This document shows positions 1 through 7,033 of a DNA stretch of 7,607 nucleotides, in pieces. The translations under genes were made by a program, and so were the position numbers. Origin of the DNA: Thermoflexus hugenholtzii JAD2 (GTDB lineage Bacteria > Chloroflexota > Dehalococcoidia > UBA2979); NCBI GenBank assembly GCA_945889565.1, contig CAMDBZ010000081.1, positions 1 through 7,607 of the forward strand. Reading direction: 5' to 3'. The notes beneath the pieces are model-generated. The model was not told the DNA's origin, did not search any database, and saw only the letters and a list, made by a program, of their open reading frames with translations. Positions within the stretch are counted from its first letter, which is position 1; each line of letters starts with the position of its first letter.

Positions 1-639
1 CCGATCAGCCGTGTCACGCGGCAGGCGGCGCGCGTCACGGGCAACCCGCTGCGCGCGCTCGTCGACGGCCTGCGCTACGTCGCGAACGACGGGGCGCTGT
101 CCGGGCTGATGCTGCTCTCGGTGATCCCGGGCCTGCTCGTGTACCCGTACATCCCGCTGCTCCCAGTGTTCGCGCACGACGTGCTCGGCATGGGCGCGGG
201 CGCGTTCGGGCTGTTGCTGTCCTCGATTGGCATCGGGTCGCTGATCGGGCTGCTCGCGCTCGCGTTCGTCGGCGACGTGCCGCGCAAGGGCGTGCTGCTC
301 ACGGTCGGGCTGCTCGTGTACACGCTCTTTCTGATCGGCTTCAGCCAGTCGACGGAGCTCTGGCTGGCGATCGTGCTGCTCGCGGCCGCGGGGCTCACGC
401 ACGGGCTCGCGCTCGCGTGGAACCAGATGCTGCTGCAGCTGCTACCGCGCAACGAGATGCGCGGGCGTGTCGTCGGCGTGGCGCAGACGGCGTTCGCGCT
501 GATGCCGCTGGGCGCGCTGCCGATGGGCCTGGCGGTCGACCACTGGGGCCTGGCGCGCGGCGTCGGGTCGTTCTTCGTGCTCGCGGCGGTGCTGTTCGTC
601 GCGATGCTGCTGTTCTGGAAGCCGCTGCGGCGCGTCTGA
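1..639 (+). CDS. MFS transporter, C-terminal half (5' end outside window)
   Basis: The frame is open from base 1 to the TGA at 637-639 and gives 212 residues with no start in the window, so the N-terminal half is missing. The visible part begins with a cytoplasmic stretch (NPLRALVDGLRYVANDG) that matches the central loop before TM7 in MFS exporters of the EntS/MFS_3 type. It is followed by about six hydrophobic helices. The segment LLPRNEMRGRVVGVAQ followed by a PLGALPMGLAVD helix is the family's typical TM10-TM11 region (usually P-x-x-x-RGR-V then PLGAL). The protein ends in a short basic tail (KPLRRV), as expected for a cytoplasmic C-terminus. It is an inner-membrane, probably proton-coupled, exporter. 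The substrate cannot be read from the sequence. The acyl-CoA dehydrogenase starts 64 bases downstream on the same strand, so co-transcription is possible but unproven. Confidence 0.85.
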   Translation, partial: PISRVTRQAARVTGNPLRALVDGLRYVANDGALSGLMLLSVIPGLLVYPYIPLLPVFAHDVLGMGAGAFGLLLSSIGIGSLIGLLALAFVGDVPRKGVLLTVGLLVYTLFLIGFSQSTELWLAIVLLAAAGLTHGLALAWNQMLLQLLPRNEMRGRVVGVAQTAFALMPLGALPMGLAVDHWGLARGVGSFFVLAAVLFVAMLLFWKPLRRV

Positions 640-690
640 GGTGCTTCCGGGCACCGGGCGGGTCGCTGGTGTATCAATACGCTGGGGAAG

Positions 691-697
691 AAGGAGG
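691..697 (+). promoter_or_regulatory. Ribosome binding site of the acyl-CoA dehydrogenase
   Basis: AAGGAGG, followed by T, is an essentially perfect anti-16S complement. It lies 6 bases before the ATG at 704. It fixes the start at 704 and argues against starting further upstream at 641, where the frame is open but has no such site. Confidence 0.85.
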
Positions 698-703
698 TCC
701 GCG

Positions 704-1921
704 ATGGACTGGAACGACACGACCGAGCAGGCGCGCTTCCGCACGGAGGTGCACGAGTTCATCGGCACGCGGCTCCCGGCCTACTACCAGCAGCGCGCGG
801 TGCGGCGCGCCCAGCAGCAAGGGCTGGAGAACGACTGGCAGCAGGACTGGGTGCACGGCTCGCCGGAGGCGCAGGCGGCCGCGCGCGACTGGGCCGCTGC
901 GCTCGCGGAGAAGGGTTGGGCCGCGCCGCACTGGCCGAGTGAGTACGGCGGCGGCGGCCTGACCACGTTCGAGCAGTTCATCATGGCGTGGGAGTTCGCG
1001 CGCAGCGAAGTGCCGGTCGTCGGCGGGGCGGGGACGTCGCTCATCGGGCCGACGCTGCTCGTGCACGGCACGCCGGAGCAGAAGGAGCGCTTCCTGGGCC
1101 CGACGCTGCGCGGGGAGTACCTCTGGGCGCAGGGCTACTCGGAGCCGGGCGCGGGGTCTGATCTGGCGTCGCTGCAGACGCGCGCGGTGCGCGACGGCGA
1201 CGAGTACGTGATCAACGGCCAGAAGCTGTGGACGTCCACGGCGCACAAGTCGAACTGGCTCTTCGGGCTGTTCCGCACGGACCCGGACGCGCCGAAGCAC
1301 CGCGGCATCACTTTCATGGTGCTGGACATGCGCACGCCCGGCGTGAGCGTGCGCCCGATCATCAGCATGGGCTGGGAGCACGCGACCAACGAGACGTTCT
1401 ACGAGGACGTGCGCGTGCCCGCATCGCAGGTCGTCGGCGAGGTCAACCGCGGCTGGTACGTCGGCATGACCCTGCTCGACTTCGAGCGCTCGTCGATCTC
1501 CGGCGCCGTGCAGCAGCGCATGATGGTCGAAGAGCTGGCAGCGCACCTGCGCGAGAACCGCTCGCCGAACCGCCGTGAGCTCGTACGCTCCGAGCTCGCG
1601 GACCGCTACGTCGAGACGGAGGTGGTGTTCAACCTCTCGCTGCGCATCGCCTCGATGCAGGCGAACGGGCTGATCCCCAACTACGAAGCCTCGATGGGCA
1701 AGATGTACTCGACGGAGGTGCTGCAGCGCATCGCGCGCGCGGGCATGAAGGCGTTCGGCCTGTACGCGAACCTGTGGGCGGCGAACGAGGAGCTCGCGCC
1801 GCTGGGCGCGCGCCACACGCAGACCGCCGTGCACAGCGTGGTGCAGACGATCGCGGGTGGCTCGAGCGAGATCCAGCGCAACATCATCGCGACGCGCGGG
1901 CTTGGCCTGCCGCGCGGGTAA
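704..1921 (+). CDS. Acyl-CoA dehydrogenase (FadE-type flavoprotein)
   Basis: This 405-residue protein is of usual length for the family. It should oxidise an acyl-CoA to the 2,3-enoyl-CoA using FAD, passing electrons to electron transfer flavoprotein in the cytoplasm. The helical N-domain covers about residues 1-135. The beta domain contains the FAD/substrate motif around YSEPGAGSDL (145-154) and NGQKLWTS (171-178). The C-terminal helical domain ends in GGSSEIQRNIIATRGLGLPR (385-404), the family's C-terminal signature. The catalytic Glu usually found just before that signature (the Y-E-G of short- and medium-chain enzymes) is absent (A-G-G here). Glu261 in LLDFERSSI lies where isovaleryl- and long-chain-type enzymes carry their base, so it is the likely substitute; this is inference. 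Substrate is unknown. The family resembles actinobacterial/Chloroflexota FadE proteins used on sterol or branched acyl-CoAs. The convergent thiolase-like/DUF35 genes fit the same pathway. Confidence 0.93.
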   Translation: MDWNDTTEQARFRTEVHEFIGTRLPAYYQQRAVRRAQQQGLENDWQQDWVHGSPEAQAAARDWAAALAEKGWAAPHWPSEYGGGGLTTFEQFIMAWEFARSEVPVVGGAGTSLIGPTLLVHGTPEQKERFLGPTLRGEYLWAQGYSEPGAGSDLASLQTRAVRDGDEYVINGQKLWTSTAHKSNWLFGLFRTDPDAPKHRGITFMVLDMRTPGVSVRPIISMGWEHATNETFYEDVRVPASQVVGEVNRGWYVGMTLLDFERSSISGAVQQRMMVEELAAHLRENRSPNRRELVRSELADRYVETEVVFNLSLRIASMQANGLIPNYEASMGKMYSTEVLQRIARAGMKAFGLYANLWAANEELAPLGARHTQTAVHSVVQTIAGGSSEIQRNIIATRGLGLPRG

Positions 1922-1956
1922 CGCGAGGCCCGGCGCCGGCGCACAGCTCGGACAGC

Positions 1957-1986
1957 ACGAGGGGCGGTCGACGGACCGCCCCTCGT
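1957..1986. terminator. Bidirectional hairpin terminator between convergent genes
   Basis: The arms ACGAGGGGCGGTC (1957-1969) and GACCGCCCCTCGT (1974-1986) are perfect 13-bp complements around a four-base loop. The repeat lies 35 bases after the acyl-CoA dehydrogenase stop and 27 bases beyond the stop of the opposing DUF35 gene, so it can serve both transcripts. There is no clear U-tract on either strand. This is common in GC-rich genomes but makes the efficiency uncertain. Confidence 0.7.
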
Positions 1987-2013
1987 CACGCTCGGGCCGT
2001 GGGTGCCGCGCCG

Positions 2014-2511
2014 CTAGGCGGGCGCGGGCGTGTGCGCAGGCACGCCGGAAGCGTGGATGCGCGCGGCGCCGGTCTGGTGCGGCAAGCGCCGCGCCATGCC
2101 GTCCGGGTCCGGCTCGAACTTCGGCAGCGTGAACTCGGGCGTAACGTCGTCCCACACCACGCGCAGCGGCATGTCGACGTGCACGTGATCGAGCGGCACG
2201 TTCACGAGGTTGGACGGCAGGCGCGGTCCCTCGTCCAGCTGCACGATCGCGTATACGTACGGCACGAGTTCGTTGAACGCGGGGTGCGCCGGCTGCCGCA
2301 CCGTGGTGTAGGTGTACAGCCGTCCGCGGCCGGACACCTCGTACCACTCGAGGTCGGTCGCCCAGCAGCGCGGGCAATGCTCACGCGCGAAGATGAACAT
2401 CATGTCGCACGCGCGACAGCGCTGGACGACGAGCTTGTGCTGCTTGAAGGCGTCCCACATCGGCTGATGGAGGATCGTGGGCTGCGGGAGCGGAAGCGTG
2501 TAGTCTGCCAT
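2014..2511 (-). CDS. DUF35 zinc-ribbon/OB-fold protein (thiolase partner)
   Basis: This 165-residue protein has an N-terminal helix, then a rubredoxin-like zinc ribbon with Cys32-x2-Cys35 and Cys46-x2-Cys49 (RCRACDMMF...EHCPRCW). An OB-fold follows at about residues 55-130, beginning GRGRLYTYTTVRQPAHPAF. This order is typical of DUF35 proteins. They bind thiolase-like, aldolase or hydratase partners and acyl-CoA, and in sterol side-chain degradation form complexes such as Ltp2 with a DUF35 domain. The last 25 or so residues are Pro/Ala-rich and probably disordered. The ATG at 2511 is chosen because the MADYTLPLP start matches the family; the Shine-Dalgarno is weak (a purine run about 10 bases upstream). 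The gene lies downstream of the thiolase-like gene on the same strand, 45 bases after the end of that gene's extended frame, so the two are likely co-expressed. Confidence 0.88.
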   Translation of the reverse strand: MADYTLPLPQPTILHQPMWDAFKQHKLVVQRCRACDMMFIFAREHCPRCWATDLEWYEVSGRGRLYTYTTVRQPAHPAFNELVPYVYAIVQLDEGPRLPSNLVNVPLDHVHVDMPLRVVWDDVTPEFTLPKFEPDPDGMARRLPHQTGAARIHASGVPAHTPAPA

Positions 2512-2556
2512 GTCTTCGTACTCTCTTCGCTCGACTCCTCTACGCTCGGTCGGTGG

Positions 2557-3720
2557 CTAGTAGTTCGGGTCCTTCCCGAGGACCAGCGAGCACATCTCGC
2601 TTAGCGTGCCGCCTCAGCCATTGACGAAGCAGAAGTCCAGTTTCGGTACCTGCCGGTCGCCCGCGCGGCCCATCATCTGCCGCACCGACTCGATCACGTG
2701 CGAGAAGCCGCCGGCCAGCCCGGACTGCCCGAAGGACAGCTGGCCGCCGTGCGTGTTCAGCGGCAGGTTGCCCTTGTAGGTGAAGTCGGTGGAGGCGGCG
2801 AAGTCGCCGACCTCGCCCTTCTTGCAGAAGCCGGCGTCCTCCAGCGACACCGCGACGGTGATCGTGTAGCAGTCGTACAGCGACAGCATGTTCATGTCGC
2901 GCGGCGACAGTTGCGCGTTCTGGAAGGCCTGCCGCGCCGAGTGCTTGACCGGCGTGTCGACCATCTTGATCGCGTGCGCCGGCGGAATGCCGTGCTCGAT
3001 GGAGACGCCCGCGCCCAGCAGGTAGACCGGCGGGTGCGGCCCCGAGTGCGCGCGGTCCGCGCTGGTCACGACCATCGCGGCGGCGCCCGTCGTCGGCATC
3101 ACGCACTCGAGCAGCTTCAGCGGGTCCGACACCATGCGGGAGTTCATCACGTCGTCGAGCGTGAGCGGAGTGCCGTAGAACGCGGCCAGCGGGTTCGCCT
3201 GCGCGTTGAAGCGCTGGTCCACGGCGATCTTGGCGAGCTGCTCCTGCGTGGTTCCGAACTCGAACATGTGGCGCTGCGCGATCATCGCGTAGTTGGAGTT
3301 CTGCGCCACGCCGGGGCCATAGGGGAACTCGTAGTTCGCCTGGTAGGTGTTCGGCGCGCCCATGCCGGGGAGCACGTCGCCGGCCGGCGTGTTGATGACG
3401 CACACGACGTTGTTCGCCATGCCCGTGGAGACCGCCATCACGGCGAGCGGCAGCATGATCGCGCCCGTGGCGCCGAACATGTTGACGCCGTGCGCCCACC
3501 GCGGGCGGATGCCCAGATACTCGGCGAGCTGCGCCGGCTCGCCGAGCGCGAGCTCCGTGATCAGCCCGTCGACGTCTTCCTTGAGCAGGCCGGCGTCCGC
3601 GATCGCCTCGATAGCGACTTCGGCCGCCAGGCCGATGCCGGTGCGGTCCGGCCGACGGCGCATCGGCCGCAGCTCGCCGATGCCGATGACTGCTCCCTTG
3701 CCTCGGAGGGTCTTGTCCAT
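2557..3720 (-). pseudogene. Thiolase-like protein (SCPx/Ltp type) with in-frame UGA near the C-terminus
   Basis: The frame starts with ATG at 3720, behind AAGGAG at 5-base spacing. It encodes 368 residues to a TGA at 2614-2616, then 18 more in the same frame to a TAG at 2557-2559. The residues after the TGA, GGTLSEMCSLVLGKDPNY, look like the family's conserved C-terminal end (xGGxLS...LVL). The gene is therefore interrupted rather than naturally short; total would be 387 residues. Family landmarks are the N-terminal GIGELRP, YAMIAQRHMFEFGTTQEQLA (144-163), LSLYDCYTITVAVSLEDAGF (279-298), LNTHGGQLSFGQSG (321-334) and GDRQVP (354-359). The usual nucleophilic Cys region reads VNMFGATG (79-86) with no Cys, and the GHP-type His is a Gln. 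It may therefore be an Ltp2-like aldolase or other acyl-CoA C-C lyase rather than a true thiolase. Nonsense mutation, sequencing error and UGA recoding are all open; if truncation is tolerated, the product is 2614-3720. Confidence 0.8.
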
Positions 3721-3725
3721 CGCGA

Positions 3726-3731
3726 CTCCTT
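3726..3731 (-). promoter_or_regulatory. Ribosome binding site of the thiolase-like gene
   Basis: AAGGAG on the minus strand lies 5 bases before the ATG at 3720 and supports that start. Confidence 0.75.
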
Positions 3732-3755
3732 GCCAGCGCTATTACGAACGCGGAC

Positions 3756-3784
3756 ATAGTAGCGCGGCCGCGCGCCGTTGGCAG
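3756..3784 (-). promoter_or_regulatory. Possible sigma-70-type promoter of the thiolase-like gene
   Basis: On the minus strand, CTGCCA (3784-3779) and TACTAT (3761-3756) are separated by 17 bases. Each matches four of six consensus positions. Transcription would start near 3749 and give a leader of about 28 bases. The -35 lies inside the loop of the inverted repeat that follows the tRNA. It was assigned by eye in a GC-rich region, so it is tentative. Confidence 0.35.
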
Positions 3785-3797
3785 CCCCCGCGCGCGG
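3768..3797 (-). terminator. Possible terminator hairpin after tRNA-Lys
   Basis: CCGCGCGC (3768-3775) and GCGCGCGG (3790-3797) form a perfect 8-bp stem with a 14-base loop, starting 23 bases after the encoded CCA of the tRNA. There is no U-tract. Simple CG alternation makes chance pairing easy here. Confidence 0.35.
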
Positions 3798-3820
3798 TGA
3801 CCGGCGCGTTCGAGGCAGCG

Positions 3821-3895
3821 TGGTAGGCCCGCAGGGATTCGAACCCTGGACCGATGGATTAAAAGTCCACTGCTCTACCACTGAGCTACGGGCCC
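3821..3895 (-). tRNA. tRNA-Lys (anticodon UUU), CCA encoded
   Basis: The full cloverleaf can be folded by hand. Acceptor GGGCCCG (3895-3889) pairs with CGGGCCT (3831-3825), including a terminal G-U. The D arm is GCTC/GAGC with an AGTGGTA loop. The anticodon stem GTGGA/TCCAT has the loop CTTTTAA, with anticodon TTT at 3863-3861. The variable loop is CGGTC. The T arm is CAGGG/CCCTG with the loop TTCGAAT. The discriminator is A (3824), followed by a genomically encoded CCA (3823-3821). The anticodon reads AAA and AAG. No other tRNA lies beside it, and it sits 100 bases upstream of the thiolase-like start on the same strand. It carries no attachment-site duplication or integrase in this window. 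Confidence 0.96.
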
Positions 3896-4152
3896 GCGCC
3901 GAGCGTACCCGCTCGCGCTGCACCCGCCTAGCTACCGTCGCCCGACTCGCCCACGTCGATGTTGGGCGGGGCCGGGAGTCGCCGGCGACCCCGCGCTTGA
4001 TGTGGGGCCCAGCGCCCGGGAGCGGCCACCAGCTGCCGCTGCGCGGGGCGGCCGATGCGCACGCGCGAGCCCCCGATGAATCCGGCCGGCATAGGTACCG
4101 CAGCGTCACGACGCACGCCCGTGCGGGCAGCCGTGGCTGTGGGTGGTTCGTG
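3896..4152. other. Intergenic region with no recognised gene
   Basis: This 257-base stretch lies between the tRNA and the end of the transglutaminase-like gene. It must hold the tRNA promoter, but no clear -35/-10 pair stands out. A 6-bp hairpin with a four-base loop (3900-3915, CGAGCG/CGCTCG) lies 4 bases upstream of the mature tRNA 5' end. A short GC palindrome at 4112-4125 (CGCACG/CGTGCG) lies about 28 bases after the stop of the transglutaminase-like gene and might act as a weak terminator. The open frames here have no family-like composition. Confidence 0.5.
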
Positions 4153-4776
4153 CTAGCCGGTGCCGCGCGCCAGCTCGTCGCGGAGCCAGTCGCTCAGGCC
4201 GGTGATGAACGCGTCGCGTCGCGGGCGTTGCGCGCCGGCGTGGTTTGCGAGGATGCGCTCCTTCAGCGCGTCGACGGCGTCGACGTCGCCCGGGTCGGGG
4301 ACGTGGAACAGCTCGTCGGGGTCGCACGCGACGTGCATGTCGCGGCCGTCCGCGAAGCGCTCGTTCACCGGCAGTCCGAGCCGCGTGGCCGCGAGCGGCC
4401 AGGTCGCGTCGACGGTGGTCCACTGCGACTGCCGCTCGAGGCGCAGGAACGTGTGCACGTCCGGGACCGGGCCGGCCGCGAGGATCGCCGCGAGCGTGGG
4501 GGGCGCCCATGGCGCGTTCTCACGTGTGAACTCGTGCGCGGCGTGGATCAGCGCGGCGTGCAGCCCGAACTCGGTGTACAGGGCGTGCAGCAGCACATGC
4601 TTGCCGGTGCAGGTGGCGCGCCACTCGGCGATGGTGGTGGTGGGGCGGCGGTCGCTCGCGCGCTCGTACGGGAGGTCTCGCACCACGGCGAAGATCGCCG
4701 CCACGGTCAGCTGCGCGTCGTCTGGCAGGCGGCCGCGCGCCACTGCCGCGGCGCGGAAGTCGGCGAGCAGTCCCAT
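4153..4776 (-). CDS. Transglutaminase-like superfamily cysteine protein
   Basis: This protein has 207 residues. The core resembles the transglutaminase-like/papain fold: Cys56 in TCTGKHVLLHALYTEFGLHA (55-74), His108 in VHTFLRL, and Asp123 in TVDATWP. The order and surroundings fit the Cys-His-Asp triad of the superfamily (C-x-x-x-A, H-A-W-V and V-D-P-T-W in typical members). All three are present, so catalytic activity is plausible. There is no signal peptide or membrane segment, so it is probably cytoplasmic. Bacterial members act as proteases, amidases or acyl-transferring enzymes; which applies here cannot be said. The ATG lies 18 bases after the nrdJ stop on the same strand, without an obvious Shine-Dalgarno. 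It is therefore probably translated from the nrdJ transcript and would share its regulation. The link with ribonucleotide reduction is unexplained. Confidence 0.75.
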   Translation of the reverse strand: MGLLADFRAAAVARGRLPDDAQLTVAAIFAVVRDLPYERASDRRPTTTIAEWRATCTGKHVLLHALYTEFGLHAALIHAAHEFTRENAPWAPPTLAAILAAGPVPDVHTFLRLERQSQWTTVDATWPLAATRLGLPVNERFADGRDMHVACDPDELFHVPDPGDVDAVDALKERILANHAGAQRPRRDAFITGLSDWLRDELARGTG

Positions 4777-4794
4777 CGGCCGATGCTACGCCGC

Positions 4795-7026
4795 TCAGCC
4801 GCAGCGCGTGTAGCCGCACGACGGACACGTCAGGCAGCCTTCGAGGTACGCGAGTTGCAGCCCGCAGTCCGGGCACGTGACGCCGGAGGGCACAGCGGCG
4901 GGCTCCGCGTGCGGCGCGCCATCGAGGAAGTGCTGGCGCAGCCAGCGGAAGATGTAGTCCAGCACGCTCGTCGCGAACGGGATCTCCGGGTTCGCGGTGG
5001 GGCCGTACGGCTCGAAGCGAGTCTGCTCGAGCTTGCCTGCGAGCTGCTCGAGGCTGACGCCGTACTGCAGCGCGATCGAGGTGAGCAGCGCCACCGCGTC
5101 GGTGAGCCCGGAGACGGTGGAGCCTTCCTTGGCGATTTTGATGAAGACCTCGCCGGGCGAACCGTCGTCGAACATGCCGACGGTGACGTAGCCTTCCTGA
5201 TCGCCGACGCGGAACTTGTGGGTGACGGCCGGACGCTCGTCGGGCAGGTGTTGGCGGCGCGGGGCGCCTGCTATCGACTCGGTCGTGCGTGCGGCCTCGG
5301 CGGGCCGGTCGTGCGCCAGCACCTGAGTGGCGCGCGAGCCGTCGCGGTACACCGTGACGCCTTTGCAGCCGAGCTCGTGCGCGCGTACGTAGATCGCGCG
5401 CACGTCTTCGACGCTGGCGTCGCGCGGGAGGTTCACGGTTTTCGATACCGCGAGGTCGGTGTGCGCCTGGAAGGCGGCCTGCATGCGGACGTGCCACTCC
5501 CAGCCGACCTCGTGCGCGGTGACGAAGCGGCGGCGCGCCTCCGGCGGCACTTCCGCGCGCTCCGCGAGCCGCGTGCCACGCGCAAGCGCCTCGCCGAGTG
5601 CGGCGCTGGCGAAGCCGCCCGCGCGCGCGGCCTCCTCGAACACCGCGGAGACCTCGGGCAGCAGCGTGCCATCGCCCATCCGCCTCATGTGGGCGAGCGA
5701 GAACAGCGGCTCGATACCCGACGATGCGCTCGCGATGATGGCGATGGTGCCCGTCGGCGCGATGCAGGTGCGGGTCGCGTTGCGGTAGCGCGGCCCGCCC
5801 GCGTAGATCGAGCGCTCCCAGTTGGGGAACGCGCCCTTCTCCGCGCCGAGGGCCAGCGACGCGGCGTCGGCCGCGTCGCGCACCGTGCGCCCGAGCCGGT
5901 CGGCGAGCGCGAGCGCCGCCTCCGAGTCGTACGGGATGCCCGCCGCGATCAGCAGGTCGGCGAAGCCCATCAGGCCGAGGCCGAGCTTGCGGTTGCCGCG
6001 CACCGCATCGGCGATCGCCTCGAGCGGGAACTGGTTCGCCTCGATCACGTCGTCGAGGAAGCGCACGCCGAGCGCCACATGCTCGCGCAGCGCGGCCCAG
6101 TCGAAGTCGCCGCGCTCGGGCAGCCAGAAGCGCGCGACGTGGATCGAGCCGAGCGTGCATGCTTCCCACGGCAGCAGCGGCACCTCGCCGCACGGGTTCG
6201 TCGCCTCGATGGCGCCGAGGGCGGGCGTGGGGTTCGCGCGGTTCATCGCGTCGAGGAAGAGCAGCCCAGGGTCGCCCGTGCGCCACGCCGCGCGCGCGAT
6301 CTCGTCCAGCAGCGCCGCGGCCGGCAGCTCGCCGCGCGGGGCGCCGTCGCGCGGGTCGCGCAGCGTCAGCGTGCCACCGGTGGCGGCGGCGCGCATGAAC
6401 TCGTCGGTCACGGCCACGGAGATGTTGAAGCGCTGCGCGGTGACGCCGTCGTCCTTGGCGTGGATGAAGGCGCGCACGTCCGGGTGATCGACGCGCAGCA
6501 CTCCCATGTTCGCGCCGTCGCGCTTGCCGCCCTGCGTCACCAGCCGCGACACGTCGTCGTAGTGGCGCAGCACGGAGACCGGGCCGCACGCCGCGCCGTG
6601 GGTGCTGGCGATCGGCTCGCCGACGCCGCGCAGCCGCGAGAAGGAGAAGCCGGTGCCGCCGCCGTACTTTTGCACGAGCGCCGCCGCCTGCGCAGTCGAC
6701 ATAATCGAGTCGAGCGTGTCCTCGACGGGCAGCACGAAGCAGGCGGCGAGTGTGCCGGCGCCCGTGCCCGCGTTCATCAGCGTCGGCGAGTTGGGAAGGA
6801 AGCGCAGCGCGGCCATCGCGTCATAAAAGCGCTGCGCCCAGTGCGCGCGTAGCTCGGGCGTCGGCTCGACTGCGGCGACTGCCTCCGCGACGCGCGCGAA
6901 CAGCTGCTCGGGCGTCTCGATGAGTGCGTGCGCGGCGTCGCGCAGCAGGTAGCGTCGCTCGAGCACGGTGCGCGCGTTGTCGCTGAGCGCGACCGGATGG
7001 GTGACGACGTGGGTAGGGGTGACCAT
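4795..7026 (-). CDS. nrdJ: Adenosylcobalamin-dependent (class II) ribonucleoside-diphosphate reductase
   Basis: This 743-residue enzyme reduces ribonucleotides to deoxyribonucleotides in the cytoplasm using a thiyl radical generated from coenzyme B12. The catalytic barrel shows FLPNSPTLMNAG (76-87), Cys96 (first redox Cys), QKYGGGTGFSFSRLR (119-133), QGGKRDGANMG (165-175), and NPCGE (277-281) with the radical Cys279 and Glu281. Cys290 (EACTLGS) is the second redox Cys, PTGTI is at 424-428, and KGVTVYRDGSR is at 555-565. The spacings Cys96-Cys279-Cys290 resemble those of characterised class II enzymes. The C-terminus carries a cysteine cluster, CPDCG (718-722) and CLTCPSCGYTRCG (731-743), which serves reduction/metal binding in this subfamily. 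The N-terminus runs straight into the catalytic domain with no ATP-cone, so overall-activity inhibition by dATP through a cone is not expected. ATG 7026 is supported by GGAGGG at 7-base spacing. There is no intein. A LexA-type box precedes it. Confidence 0.96.
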   Translation of the reverse strand: MVTPTHVVTHPVALSDNARTVLERRYLLRDAAHALIETPEQLFARVAEAVAAVEPTPELRAHWAQRFYDAMAALRFLPNSPTLMNAGTGAGTLAACFVLPVEDTLDSIMSTAQAAALVQKYGGGTGFSFSRLRGVGEPIASTHGAACGPVSVLRHYDDVSRLVTQGGKRDGANMGVLRVDHPDVRAFIHAKDDGVTAQRFNISVAVTDEFMRAAATGGTLTLRDPRDGAPRGELPAAALLDEIARAAWRTGDPGLLFLDAMNRANPTPALGAIEATNPCGEVPLLPWEACTLGSIHVARFWLPERGDFDWAALREHVALGVRFLDDVIEANQFPLEAIADAVRGNRKLGLGLMGFADLLIAAGIPYDSEAALALADRLGRTVRDAADAASLALGAEKGAFPNWERSIYAGGPRYRNATRTCIAPTGTIAIIASASSGIEPLFSLAHMRRMGDGTLLPEVSAVFEEAARAGGFASAALGEALARGTRLAERAEVPPEARRRFVTAHEVGWEWHVRMQAAFQAHTDLAVSKTVNLPRDASVEDVRAIYVRAHELGCKGVTVYRDGSRATQVLAHDRPAEAARTTESIAGAPRRQHLPDERPAVTHKFRVGDQEGYVTVGMFDDGSPGEVFIKIAKEGSTVSGLTDAVALLTSIALQYGVSLEQLAGKLEQTRFEPYGPTANPEIPFATSVLDYIFRWLRQHFLDGAPHAEPAAVPSGVTCPDCGLQLAYLEGCLTCPSCGYTRCG

Positions 7027-7033
7027 GGCGGGT

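Noticed and set aside
640..655. Small hairpin (GGTGC/GCACC) just after the MFS stop
   Set aside because: Only five base pairs with a six-base loop and no U-tract. This is too weak to call a terminator, and the downstream gene could be co-transcribed.
641..703. Upstream extension of the acyl-CoA dehydrogenase start
   Set aside because: The extra 21 residues do not look like the family N-terminus, and a perfect Shine-Dalgarno points to the ATG at 704.
3821..3895. tRNA-Lys as an integration site of a mobile element
   Set aside because: No integrase, no repeated tRNA 3' end and no change in composition in the flanking genes.
3778..6852. A 1024-codon open frame on the plus strand
   Set aside because: It lies antisense to nrdJ, the transglutaminase-like gene and the tRNA. 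Its translation is Arg/Ala/Val/Gly/His-rich with no family motif, as expected for a shadow frame in GC-rich DNA.
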